Assembly: GCF_002218085.1 (NCBI RefSeq)
Contig: NZ_BDUC01000008.1
Span: 329,094 to 393,093 of the forward strand
Direction: 5' to 3'
Length of the DNA stretch: 64,000 nucleotides
DNA from: Tolypothrix sp. NIES-4075
GTDB taxonomy: Bacteria; Cyanobacteriota; Cyanobacteriia; Cyanobacteriales; Nostocaceae
Under the pieces are notes generated by a model. It did not search any database. It was not told where the DNA came from and was given only the letters and a program-made list of their open reading frames with translations. Shown piece after piece: positions 1 through 7,602 of the stretch (position 1 is its first letter; each line of letters begins with the position of its first letter). The position numbers and the translations under genes are program-made.

Positions 1-1
1 C

Positions 2-775
2 ACAGGCTTGATTATCTTTGGTGGGATTGGTTATCAAGTAATTATGGAAATGTATCTTTGCTTACGCGATCGCTTTAGCAAAAAATTAGAAAAATTAGTA
101 TTATCCCTAGATTTTAAAGTAGCTACAATCACCACAATCATACTTTTAATCTTAGGAACTATTGTATTTTTGGCTATAGAAATCACAAATACTCAAATTT
201 TTGGTAATCTCAGTTTTCGTGAGCAATTATTAGTTGCTTGGTTTCAATCAGTGACTCCTAGAACTGCTGGCTTTAACACCATTGATATTGGTAAGTTGAC
301 AAATGCTGGTTTGTTTCTTACGATTGCACTGATGTTTATTGGTGCAAGTCCAGGTGGTACGGGAGGCGGTATAAAAACAACAACATTGAGAGTTCTTACC
401 AGTTGTACAAAAACCATTCTTCAAGGAAAAGAAGAAGTTTTATTATATGAACGCAAAATAGCAACCTCTTTAATTTTAAAAGCTGTTGGTGTGTTTGTAG
501 GTTCAATAACAACCGTTATTATTTCGACAATTTTAATTAGTATCACCGATCCCGAATTGGATTTTATTCAAATTATGTTTGAAGTAGTTTCAGCCTTTGC
601 CACAGTGGGTCTTTCTACAGGAATTACCGGAAATGTTTCTATAGCAGCGAAGCTTATCCTAATTGTCACAATGTATATTGGACGAGTCGGCGTTTTACTA
701 CTGATGTCAGCTGTACTAGGAGATCCGCGCCCCACCAGAATTCACTATCCGGAAGAAAATTTACTCGTCGGCTAA
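2..775 (+). CDS. ktrB: TrkH/KtrB-type potassium transporter subunit (5' end cut by window)
   Basis: Membrane pore subunit of a Ktr/Trk potassium uptake system. The reading frame is open from the first bases of the window (codons ACA GGC TTG...), so the N-terminal half lies outside and the start is not visible. Conserved SKT-family pore loops remain: TPRTAGFNTI near residue 84 of the visible part, a glycine-rich GASPGGTGGGIKTTT stretch, and a last pore loop ATVGLSTGIT. These glycines form the selectivity filter in the family. Several hydrophobic membrane helices lie between them. The protein ends in a short polar tail. The RCK-type regulatory subunit follows 160 bp downstream on the same strand, so the two are probably co-transcribed. 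The family assignment is strong; KtrB rather than TrkH is inferred from the small separate partner. Confidence 0.9.
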   Translation, partial: TGLIIFGGIGYQVIMEMYLCLRDRFSKKLEKLVLSLDFKVATITTIILLILGTIVFLAIEITNTQIFGNLSFREQLLVAWFQSVTPRTAGFNTIDIGKLTNAGLFLTIALMFIGASPGGTGGGIKTTTLRVLTSCTKTILQGKEEVLLYERKIATSLILKAVGVFVGSITTVIISTILISITDPELDFIQIMFEVVSAFATVGLSTGITGNVSIAAKLILIVTMYIGRVGVLLLMSAVLGDPRPTRIHYPEENLLVG

Positions 776-935
776 CCCGAGGAATCAGGAGAATAAATAA
801 TAGCTAATGACTAATTAAATATATGTATACGAACTGATAAAATGTAACTTATCAGGCACCAAAAAAAAATTTTAGGTTTTTAGGTCTAACTATTTATTGT
901 CTTAGATACAGACAAGGAAAATAAGGAAAACAACT

Positions 936-1631
936 GTGAATTTGTCATCGTTAGGTTTTTTTCGCAGTCTACGTCGCGATAACCGCCAATTTGCCGTAAT
1001 TGGCTTAGGTCGCTTTGGTCGCTCGGTATGTTCTACGCTACATAAACTAGGCTATCAAGTACTGGCAACAGATATTAATGAAAAGCGGGTATCCGACGCA
1101 TTGACAGAACAGCTAGTTGGTCATGCTTTGCAATTAGACTCAACAGAACCAGCAGCATTGAAAGAAGCTGGAGTTTTTGAATTTGATACGGTAATTGTGG
1201 CAATTGGAAACTACGTTCAAGAAAGTATTATCACCACGCTAAACGTCAAGGAGGGTGGTGTACCTCACGTAGTAGCCAAAGCCTCTAGTGAAGTTCACTG
1301 CAAGCTGTTGCAACGTGTGGGGGCAGATCACGTTGTATTTCCGGAGTTTGAGGCAGGTTCTGCATTAGCGCGATCGCTCACCAAGCCTTCAATCCTAGAT
1401 AGATTTGACCTTGACCCAGATAACAGCATTGTCGAAATTATTGTACCTGATGAATTTCATGGTAAAACTATCGCCGAAGTTCAACTTCGTAACCGCTATG
1501 GGTTGAATTTGCTGGCAATGAGTCACAATGGTAAATTTATCATTAATCCTGACCCAACTAAGTATCTAGAGCGCGGTTCAGCAATAGTAGTTATTGGCTG
1601 CAACAAAGATATTAATCGTTTGCCAATTTAG
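936..1631 (+). CDS. ktrA: KtrA/TrkA-type RCK regulatory subunit of potassium uptake
   Basis: Cytoplasmic nucleotide-binding gating subunit for the upstream potassium channel protein. Residues about 18-140 form an RCK-N Rossmann domain with the motif AVIGLGRFGRSV and an acidic residue after the second strand (ATDINEKR). The rest (about 145-231) fits the RCK-C ligand-binding domain. At 231 aa the length is normal for KtrA and about half that of the double-domain TrkA. The start is GTG, preceded by a purine-rich AAGGAAAA at about 8 bases. It lies 160 bp after the channel gene on the same strand. The stop codon is followed at once by a heptanucleotide repeat array. Confidence 0.92.
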   Translation: MNLSSLGFFRSLRRDNRQFAVIGLGRFGRSVCSTLHKLGYQVLATDINEKRVSDALTEQLVGHALQLDSTEPAALKEAGVFEFDTVIVAIGNYVQESIITTLNVKEGGVPHVVAKASSEVHCKLLQRVGADHVVFPEFEAGSALARSLTKPSILDRFDLDPDNSIVEIIVPDEFHGKTIAEVQLRNRYGLNLLAMSHNGKFIINPDPTKYLERGSAIVVIGCNKDINRLPI

Positions 1632-1848
1632 GAATTGGGAATTGGTAATTGAGAATTGGTCATTGGTAATTGAGAATTGGTAATTGGTCATTGGGAACGT
1701 GGTAATTGCCCATTACCCATTCCCCATTCCCCATTACCCATTACCCATTACCCATTCCCCATTCCCCATTCCCCATTCCCCATTACCCATTCCCCATTCC
1801 CCATTCCCCATTCCCCATTCCCCATTCCCCATTCCCCATTACCCCTTC
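1632..1848. repeat. Short tandem heptanucleotide repeat array (ATTGGTA then CCCATTC types)
   Basis: About 215 bp of degenerate 7-bp units. The first part reads GAATTGG/TAATTGG, then the array switches to CCCATTA and CCCCATTC units. Such short tandemly repeated sequences are typical of filamentous cyanobacteria. The array spans the space between the convergent ktrA and TPR genes and supplies the stop codon of the TPR gene. Open frames through it encode only low-complexity PFPIPHS-like peptides and are not genes. Confidence 0.95.
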
Positions 1849-2993
1849 CCACCCAGGTTCGCAGGAGTTTCTAGAGGGGTTTGTGGTAGATTTGGCATTT
1901 CTGGCGGCAAGGTGGGCTGTTGTTCTACTGAAATTGGTACATCCCCAGGATTGCTTTGTGTTTCGGTTGGAGGAGTTTCTGGTTGATTTGGTGTTTCTTG
2001 ATTGTTAATAGAAGTTGGTGTTTCTGAAGGAGTTGAAGTTTGAGTAACTTCAGGTTGGGTTTTCTTTTGGGCAATTTGCAGCATTAGTTGCTCAACTTTA
2101 TTAGCCTCTGGAAGGTTTCCCAATTCCCGGTATTCATTGCGAGCGCGTTTAAATGCTGCATTAGCTTTGTTAATATCGCCTTGATTGTAAAAAGTTACTC
2201 CCAAGTTATAATAAGCTAAAGCATTCTTAGGATTTTGATTAAGTGCTTGCTTGTAAGCGGTAACAGCTTCTGAAGCTTGACCTTGACTAGCTAGCAGACT
2301 TCCCAGGTTAGAGTAAGCGCTGGCATTCTTAGGATTTAGTTGCACCGCTTGACGATAAGCGGCGATCGCTTGCGGTATTTCACCTTGCTGTTGTAAGGCG
2401 ATCGCTAAATTAAAATATGCATTGGCATTACTACTATCAAAATTTATTGCTTGCTGATATTCGGCGATCGCTTCTTTTAGCTGACCTTGTTCATACAGTG
2501 CCAATCCCAAGTTATAATGCGCTGCTACCATTGTTGGCTCTATCACCAACGCTTGGCGATAAGCAGTAATTGCCGCTTCTTTTTGTCCTTGTTTTTGCAA
2601 GGCTAAAGCTAAGTTATAATATGCCTCGCCCAAATTAGGATTCATCCTAATCGCTTCTGCATACTCTTGCACCGCAGCTTCCAAGCGATTTTGCTGTAAA
2701 AAAATATTACCCAAGTAATTGCGTGCCAGCCCCAAATTTGGATCTCGCTGCAACGCTTGCCGAAAGGCATATTCAGCACTCAGTAAATCATTGCGGTTAT
2801 AGCGCATCACTCCCTGCTGGTAGTAACTAGCTGCTTCTAAATCCTGAGTGACAACATTTTCCTGGGCAAGCAGCTTGTTTCCTGGTAACTCACTAAACGT
2901 TGATGTCACAAGCAGCAAAAACGCAGAGGAAGAAAACAGCACCATCTTGGAGGTGTAAAGAAACCACTGACAAAGTTGATATTTTTTAAACAT
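1839..2993 (-). CDS. Tetratricopeptide repeat protein with signal-like N-terminus
   Basis: Helical-repeat scaffold protein, probably exported or membrane-anchored. From the ATG at 2993 it begins with a charged MFKK segment and a hydrophobic stretch (MVLFSSSAFLLLVTS), consistent with a signal peptide or anchor. It then has about seven consecutive 34-residue TPR units of the form AYYNLGxALxxQGxxxEAIxAYRQAL. The C-terminal 90 residues are low-complexity, rich in Pro, Thr, Glu and Gln. The frame stays open to a GTG at 3044, but the ATG start puts the hydrophobic segment at the usual distance. The last residues (NLGGKG) and the stop codon lie in the heptamer array, so the natural C-terminus may have been replaced. 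The partner is unknown. Confidence 0.85.
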   Translation of the reverse strand: MFKKYQLCQWFLYTSKMVLFSSSAFLLLVTSTFSELPGNKLLAQENVVTQDLEAASYYQQGVMRYNRNDLLSAEYAFRQALQRDPNLGLARNYLGNIFLQQNRLEAAVQEYAEAIRMNPNLGEAYYNLALALQKQGQKEAAITAYRQALVIEPTMVAAHYNLGLALYEQGQLKEAIAEYQQAINFDSSNANAYFNLAIALQQQGEIPQAIAAYRQAVQLNPKNASAYSNLGSLLASQGQASEAVTAYKQALNQNPKNALAYYNLGVTFYNQGDINKANAAFKRARNEYRELGNLPEANKVEQLMLQIAQKKTQPEVTQTSTPSETPTSINNQETPNQPETPPTETQSNPGDVPISVEQQPTLPPEMPNLPQTPLETPANLGGKG

Positions 2994-3087
2994 GAATGGT
3001 ATACCTGTACTTATTGTTAAAGGCTTATAAGTCAGAGTACCCACCAGAAAAGAGAAAATTAAGCTGTTGCGTATTTTATTTGCAAGA

Positions 3088-3160
3088 ATGGGTAATGGGT
3101 AATGGGGAATGGGGAATGGGGAGTGGAAAGTGGGGAGTGGAGAATGGTTTTTTCCGCGTT
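3088..3160. repeat. Heptanucleotide repeat array (GGGTAATG/GGGGAATG units)
   Basis: Degenerate tandem GGGTAATG, GGGGAATG and GGGGAGTG units upstream of the TPR gene, directly abutting the composite repeat at 3161-3233. A short CCCAATT tail of the same kind runs from 3234 to 3256, up to the end of queA. Confidence 0.9.
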
Positions 3161-3233
3161 ACCAATTACCCTTCGGGTTCGCCAGTTGCTTCAAGTCGGG
3201 AGACCCGCCCAACGCACTGGCTCACCAATTACC
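3161..3233 (-). repeat. Composite dispersed repeat, copy 1 (GAGCCAGTGCGTTGG ... GACTTGAAGCA)
   Basis: Read on the minus strand this 73-bp block starts GGTAATTGGTGAGCCAGTGC, continues to CGACTTGAAGCAACTGGC and ends CCCGAAGGGTAATTGGT. The same block lies at 61869-61942 on the plus strand with a variable centre of about 10 bp. Both copies are embedded in ATTGGTA heptamers, which suggests a defined unit that spreads together with, or inside, those arrays. Confidence 0.88.
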
Positions 3234-3253
3234 TATTCCCAATTCCCAATTCC

Positions 3254-4483
3254 CTAATCTCTTGCTTCCGGCAAAATTAGCATTGCATCACCGAAGGAAT
3301 AAAAGCGATATTGAGAAGCGATCGCTTGCTGATATATATTTAACAATCTTTCCCGACCGATTAAAGCACTCACCAGCATCAGTAAACTAGAACGCGGCAA
3401 ATGAAAATTGGTAATCAAACCATCAACCACTCGAAATGAGTAGCCTGGATAAATAAATAAGTCTGTTTTACCAGAAAATGGCTGCAAATTGCCAGATTTA
3501 GCCGCTCCTTCTAAAGCACGGGTTACTGTTGTTCCCACAGCAATAATCCGTCCGCCGGATGCTTTGGTAGCGCGAATTTGCTCTACTGTTTCCGGGGGGA
3601 CTGAAATCCATTCTTCATGCATTTTGTGAGTACTAACATTCTCCACTTCCACTGGACGAAATGTACCTACGCCTACATGCAAAGTCACAAAAGCTTGATT
3701 AATGCCGCGATCGCGCAAACGCTGCAATAATTCCGGTGTAAAATGTAGCCCAGCTGTCGGAGCTGCGATCGCTCCTGGATGTTGAGCATAAACTGTTTGA
3801 TATTGTTCGCTTTCAGCTTTGGATTGTGTAATGTAAGGTGGCAAAGGTACTTCACCAAACACATCCAACAATTCCACTAAAGAAACTCCCTCCGGCAAAT
3901 CAAATTGCAACAAACGTCCCCCAGTTGCTTCATCCGTCTCCAGAACCGTAGCAGTAAGGGAAGAGGGGGAGAGGGGGGGATGGAAAGCTGGGGGAGCTGG
4001 GGAAGAAATTTCTTCTTGTCTCCCTTGTCTTTCCACTCCCCCACTCCCCCACTCCCCCACTCCCCTTGCTTCAAAAACAATCGAAGCACCGACTTTGAAG
4101 CGTTTTCCAGGCTTGACTAAAGCTAACCAACAGTTGTTTTTTCGTTCTTCTAATAACAATACTTCTATTTCTGCGCCAGTGGATTTACGACCATACAACC
4201 GCGCTGCCAGAACCCGCGTATTATTCATGACTAGCAAATCCCCTGAGTGTAATAGTTCCGGTAAATCACGGAATATGTGGTCTAAGGGTGCTGAATATTT
4301 GCCTGTGCTAGGAGAATTTACTAATAAAAGCCGGGAGGTATCTCTAGGAAGTGCTGGATTTTGAGCAATCAGTTCTTGAGGTAATTCATAGTCATACCCA
4401 GCTAATGAACGATCTAATTCAATGTTTTCTCCTTCCTGGCTAAAAGTTGAATTCATATTGGTTAGTGTGGGTTGCTGGTACAT
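3254..4483 (-). CDS. queA: S-adenosylmethionine:tRNA ribosyltransferase-isomerase QueA with a repeat-derived insert
   Basis: Cytosolic enzyme that transfers the ribosyl moiety of SAM to the preQ1 base of tRNA, giving epoxyqueuosine. The family signature is clear: DYELPQELIAQNPALPRDTSRLL at the N-terminus (here split for brevity), DLLVMNNTRVLAARLYG, PTAGLHFTPELL, and VDGLITNFHLPRSSLLMLVSA near the C-terminus. At 409 aa it is longer than the usual 340-370. The excess lies at about residues 138-176, a low-complexity stretch (GVGEWGSGGVERQ...PPLSPSS) encoded by CACTCCCC-type repeats at 3956-4072, in frame. Start ATG 4483 is used; an internal ATG at 4456 is an equally reasonable start. No other queuosine gene is nearby. 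Confidence 0.93.
   Translation of the reverse strand: MYQQPTLTNMNSTFSQEGENIELDRSLAGYDYELPQELIAQNPALPRDTSRLLLVNSPSTGKYSAPLDHIFRDLPELLHSGDLLVMNNTRVLAARLYGRKSTGAEIEVLLLEERKNNCWLALVKPGKRFKVGASIVFEARGVGEWGSGGVERQGRQEEISSPAPPAFHPPLSPSSLTATVLETDEATGGRLLQFDLPEGVSLVELLDVFGEVPLPPYITQSKAESEQYQTVYAQHPGAIAAPTAGLHFTPELLQRLRDRGINQAFVTLHVGVGTFRPVEVENVSTHKMHEEWISVPPETVEQIRATKASGGRIIAVGTTVTRALEGAAKSGNLQPFSGKTDLFIYPGYSFRVVDGLITNFHLPRSSLLMLVSALIGRERLLNIYQQAIASQYRFYSFGDAMLILPEARD
3956..4072. repeat. Heptanucleotide-type repeats inserted in frame inside queA
   Basis: Two low-complexity tracts (GGGGGAGAGGGGGG type and CCCCCACTC type) interrupt the queA reading frame without breaking it. The encoded 39 residues have no counterpart in the conserved QueA core. 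Confidence 0.85.
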
Positions 4484-4715
4484 CTATCTGAAGAGAGTTT
4501 AAATAAAAAAGCTGGTTTGAACTTTCTTTTATTAAAAGCGCTCGCTTAATTTCATCCCTAGATTTTACGATGGATACTATTAGGTAACACGTAAACAAGA
4601 ATATAAAAATTGGGTAAACCTCCCCATCGAAAAACGGGGGCTTTTACCCTAGTCAACAGTCCGGTCTATCTATAAATATAGAAGTATATGATTGGCTTTG
4701 ATCCCAAGCACCAAG

Positions 4716-5105
4716 ATGGAATATTTGTATTACCTGGCAAATGCCAGTTTAACTCTAAGGGTGGTTCAACACCTACACGGCAGACCCCAGACACCTGTTT
4801 CATTCGTCACCGTCATTCATCAAATTGATGGCTGGGTGGTTAGGGTCAAACTAAAAGGTAATGTTACACCCCAAGAAGATGGCGATTTTCGCGCTTTCTT
4901 AAATGAATTAGGAATTAGTTACGACCCACCAATGCGAGTGCAAATGGCACTTTGGAGTTTGGAAGCAGGGCAATGTCCTGTTGATGTGATGCGTCGCTAC
5001 CAAGTAGCGATAGTTTCTCATGGAAACCCAGAGAAAGATGAAATTGAAGCGTTTAGACAACAGTTTGTCCGGGGACTGGGCTACTGTCCGGAAACGTTAG
5101 CGTAA
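4716..5105 (+). CDS. Conserved cyanobacterial protein of unknown function
   Basis: A 129-aa soluble protein from the ATG at 4716; a TTG at 4692 would add eight residues. It has no signal peptide or membrane segment. Visible features are a hydrophobic N-terminal helix (MEYLYYLANASLTLRVVQHL), a beta-rich middle (VSFVTVIHQIDGWVVRVKL), and a C-terminal half with helical spacing ending in VRGLGYCPETLA. I do not recognise a named domain, although the composition and codon use are like a housekeeping cyanobacterial gene. It lies between divergent queA and convergent yraN. An inverted repeat at 5143-5177 separates it from yraN. Confidence 0.75.
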   Translation: MEYLYYLANASLTLRVVQHLHGRPQTPVSFVTVIHQIDGWVVRVKLKGNVTPQEDGDFRAFLNELGISYDPPMRVQMALWSLEAGQCPVDVMRRYQVAIVSHGNPEKDEIEAFRQQFVRGLGYCPETLA

Positions 5106-5142
5106 TTCCACTCTTTTTAAATTAACCCAAGCGAATGATTGT

Positions 5143-5177
5143 GGCTAATAGCTGAACGTTGGAAAAAGCTATTAGCC
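5143..5177. terminator. Inverted repeat between convergent genes, possible two-way terminator
   Basis: GGCTAATAGCT (5143-5153) pairs perfectly with AGCTATTAGCC (5167-5177) across a 13-nt loop. It lies exactly between the stop of the plus-strand gene and the stop of yraN on the minus strand. No long T run follows on either strand, so efficient intrinsic termination is uncertain. Confidence 0.5.
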
Positions 5178-5178
5178 A

Positions 5179-5667
5179 TTAGCTATTGTAGCCAGCGTCA
5201 TTGACATCGAAAGCTGCGGGAATGTATTCTTGCAGCGTTAAGTGATATACCCCATATTCGGAACTAGCTAGAACTTCGCAGCTAGCTATAACCGCACGCA
5301 GTTTTTTTGAGATTCGCTCACATTGTACTATAGCAACATCAAATCGGCAAGGATAATCCGCTTTCTCAGGATACTCTGATAAAAACATCTGCGCTGTACT
5401 AAAGAGTTTTGCTTGCTTTTGTCGGGTGATAGCGCTTCTTCCCCCTGCATCCCAATTAAGCGAACTGCGAGTTTTGACTTCAATAAATGCCAGCATCGAG
5501 TTATCTGGTTTCCCGTCTTCAAATTGGGCAATGATGTCAATTTCTCCCCAACGACAAGAAAAGCGACGATGCAGAACAATCCAACCTGTAGATTGTAACC
5601 ATTGCGCTACTAGGTCTTCTCCTAAAGTACCGATATCGGGATAATGAGATGAAGTCCGATTCGCCAT
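5179..5667 (-). CDS. YraN/UPF0102 family nuclease-fold protein
   Basis: Small protein of the UPF0102 (YraN) family, which has a Holliday-junction-resolvase/PD-(D/E)XK-like fold; the cellular role is not established. The family core is visible: GTLGEDLVAQWLQSTGWIVL, then CRWGEIDIIAQF with the acidic residues of the putative metal site, then AFIEVKTRSS carrying the E-x-K of the fold, and RFDVAIV further on. The length of 162 aa includes a C-terminal extension beyond the usual 120-130. It starts at ATG 5667 and runs divergently from the pentapeptide gene, so both promoters overlap in a very short space. Confidence 0.88.
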   Translation of the reverse strand: MANRTSSHYPDIGTLGEDLVAQWLQSTGWIVLHRRFSCRWGEIDIIAQFEDGKPDNSMLAFIEVKTRSSLNWDAGGRSAITRQKQAKLFSTAQMFLSEYPEKADYPCRFDVAIVQCERISKKLRAVIASCEVLASSEYGVYHLTLQEYIPAAFDVNDAGYNS

Positions 5668-5681
5668 TGGCTAAAAATAAC

Positions 5682-6254
5682 ATGAATTCTATAGACAGCG
5701 ATCGCTTAACAATTGCTTTTACGAAATCCCCAACTCAGCTAGGGTTGCAGGGTAAAACAGTAAATCGCATTTGGGCAAGCATACTCAGTTTATTGTTTTG
5801 GCTATCAGTTTTGATCGCGGCATCTTTATATTCTGCCCCAAACGCTTTTGCGCTGGAATATAACAAAGAAATTCTGATCGAAGCTGATTTCTCAGGACGT
5901 GATTTAACAGATTCTAGCTTTACTAAAGCTAATCTTCGCTCTAGCAACTTTAGCCATTCTAATTTGCGCGGTGTCAGCTTTTTTGCGGCAAATCTAGAGT
6001 CGGTAAATTTAGAGGGTGCCGATCTCTCAAATGCGACTCTAGACTCAGCTCGTTTGATAAAAGCGAATTTGACAAATGCAGTATTAGAAGGTGCTTTTGC
6101 TGCTAGCGCTAGGTTTGATGGTGCGATTATTGACGGGGCAGATTTTACTGATGTGCTGCTGCGTCGGGATGAGCAAAACAAACTTTGCAAAATCGCTAAA
6201 GGTACAAATCCCACAACGGGACGCAATACCCGCGATACTTTGTTTTGTTCGTAA
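5682..6254 (+). CDS. Exported pentapeptide-repeat protein, thylakoid-lumen type
   Basis: A right-handed quadrilateral beta-helix protein of the pentapeptide family. From ATG 5682 the N-terminal region carries a hydrophobic segment (ILSLLFWLSVLIAASLYSA) ending in an AFA signal-peptidase-like site. About 16 pentapeptide units A(D/N)LxX follow (for example ANLRSSNFSHSNLRG), then a C-terminal cap with two cysteines (KLCKIAKG... LFCS). This layout resembles lumenal pentapeptide proteins found near thylakoid complexes. An upstream ATG at 5649 would overlap the divergent yraN start, so the internal ATG is preferred. The function is unknown; a structural role in the lumen or periplasm is inferred. 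Confidence 0.82.
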   Translation: MNSIDSDRLTIAFTKSPTQLGLQGKTVNRIWASILSLLFWLSVLIAASLYSAPNAFALEYNKEILIEADFSGRDLTDSSFTKANLRSSNFSHSNLRGVSFFAANLESVNLEGADLSNATLDSARLIKANLTNAVLEGAFAASARFDGAIIDGADFTDVLLRRDEQNKLCKIAKGTNPTTGRNTRDTLFCS

Positions 6255-6267
6255 AAGTTAATACAAA

Positions 6268-6470
6268 CGTGCGTCGTGAGGGTCAACTGACCTTCCTAGG
6301 CAGGGGAGCGATCTTGCTTTCTAGCAAGGGGGAGGATGAGCGGATTCCCCAGCCACTCATGGTAAGAATGCGAACGTATAAATTCTTTGGAAACTCGCGT
6401 TTTGCACCCCATCTCCCCTGCAAGAGTGCCCCTTTTCCTCTTCGTTGACCCTCAGACTACTTTTAGCACG
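6268..6470 (+). ncRNA. Candidate structured ncRNA, possibly 6S RNA-like
   Basis: About 200 nt without a convincing ORF, with nested long-range pairing: CGTGC (6268-6272) with GCACG (6466-6470); GAGGGTCAAC (6278-6287) with GTTGACCCTC (6444-6453); GCAGGGGAG (6300-6308) with CTCCCCTGC (6413-6421). Between the second and third helices lies an asymmetric bubble of 12 and 22 nt. Inside are small hairpins: CTTGCT-TTCT-AGCAAG (6313-6328), ATGAG...CTCAT (6335-6360) and AAGAAT...ATTCTT (6364-6387). A closed rod with a central bubble and a length near 200 nt matches the general layout of bacterial 6S RNA, but no sequence signature proves it. The strand is assigned by that analogy only; the pairings hold on either strand. 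It follows the pentapeptide gene by 13 bp. Confidence 0.45.
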
Positions 6471-6661
6471 CAAGTTTCAACAAAAGTCTAACGTAGTTCT
6501 CCGCCATGACAACAGCAAAGTGTATAAGAAACCAGAGTGCATTATTTGCCGTTTTCTATCGGTACAGTAGCTTTTTGTCCAATATCCAGGGATAGATATT
6601 TTAAACCACTTATTGTTACGTTTTATTACAAATCAGTAGATGTACGTTCTTACACAAAACT

Positions 6662-6898
6662 TCAAACTACAGCTTCGTTTCTCTGGCAATCAAAAACTAC
6701 CATCAAGCTGACATCAGGTGTTAGTTGGCGTAAAAGCCGCAAATGACCTTCTGCATCAGACTGATTGCGGAATCGAGCGATAATCTCATGTTGCGTATCG
6801 GGAAGTAAACGAGCAACAGCCCAAGAAGTAAGACGCTTTTTGTAAGCGATCGCTCCAGTTGGAGAGACGGAATCGCTGTAATCTCTGTTTTGTGGCAT
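6662..6898 (-). CDS. Small conserved cyanobacterial protein, 78 aa
   Basis: A small soluble protein with a Ser/Thr-rich start (MPQNRDYSDSVSPTGAIAY), a basic segment (KKRLTSWAVARLLP), and a C-terminal part (SDAEGHLRLLRQLTPD, VSLMVVFDCQ). It has the look of a small family recurrent in filamentous cyanobacteria, but I know no function. The gene is supported by a good ribosome binding site, AAGGA 10 bases before the ATG. Its leader contains the inverted repeat at 6931-6968. No neighbour hints at a role. Confidence 0.7.
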   Translation of the reverse strand: MPQNRDYSDSVSPTGAIAYKKRLTSWAVARLLPDTQHEIIARFRNQSDAEGHLRLLRQLTPDVSLMVVFDCQRNEAVV

Positions 6899-6930
6899 GA
6901 TATATGTTATCCTTATGTGTTTGAGTCAAG

Positions 6931-6973
6931 GGCGTTAGTAAGTCTCTTGGCGGGGATGGACTAACGCCTTTTT
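6931..6973 (+). terminator. Hairpin with T run; also lies in the leader of the 78-aa gene
   Basis: GGCGTTAGT (6931-6939) pairs with ACTAACGCC (6960-6968), loop of 20 nt, followed by TTTTT on the plus strand. On the plus strand it would act as an intrinsic terminator for transcription coming from the ncRNA region. Read on the minus strand the same stem sits about 30 nt ahead of the 78-aa start, so a leader-regulatory role is the alternative. Confidence 0.5.
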
Positions 6974-7602
6974 AAATGATGCTCCCACTTGGATATCACA
7001 GGAATTCTAGATTGTCAACAGTGCCCTCGCCACTTTAATAATTGATAAAAGCGAAAACTTTAACATCTCGTCATTCGTACTGAGGTTGACAATATTGACG
7101 ACTGGCTGCAATTTACCCAAGCCGCAAAAACAAGCGACGTTTGATAATAGTTCCATGCAAATTGCACCTACTTCAACGTTACAAAGAAAGGCAGAGGGCA
7201 GAGGGCAGCTATGCTGAAGGTAAGAAAGTATAATGAAAACTTACTTTGTGAGTTTAGAGCTTCAGTAAAAATAAATAATTATACACAAGATGGCTTGCAG
7301 CGAGGTATAAAACGTCCTTGTTTTAATCTCACCCTTTTAAGGGTGGGTTTATAAGTGCCCTCTGCCTTCTGAACGCAGAACGCTTATCCTCCAGAAGCGA
7401 TCGCTCAATTCATGAATTTTTGTACTGCTGGACAATCTCCTGGTATAAAAAATCAATGCGCTTGTATGAGAACTTGTAAACTTACGGCTGAGATATCACG
7501 AGGGTGGATGGGTGAGGGTGGAATAATCGCGCTTGTTCTTCATACACACAAGTCATTCCAAAGGGCGATTCCTTGCAAATTCACCCAAAAGCGATCGCAC
7601 CC
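6974..7602. other. Gene-free stretch with a GGCAGAGGGCA-flanked element
   Basis: No supportable gene. Inverted GGCAGAGGGCA-type sequences (about 7191-7210 and TGCCCTCTGCC at about 7353-7363) enclose 150 bp of AT-rich DNA that ends in a CACCCTT-TT-AAGGGTG hairpin. A related arrangement occurs at about 57793-57975. The rest shows nothing I can identify. Confidence 0.5.

Noticed and set aside
1677..2008. Several overlapping ORFs rich in PFPIPHS peptides
   Set aside because: They are translations of the heptamer array in different frames, with no ribosome site or conserved content.
6268..6470. Cobalamin riboswitch, suggested by AGCCACTC in the candidate RNA
   Set aside because: The order of conserved blocks does not fit and the following gene is not related to cobalamin or on the same strand.
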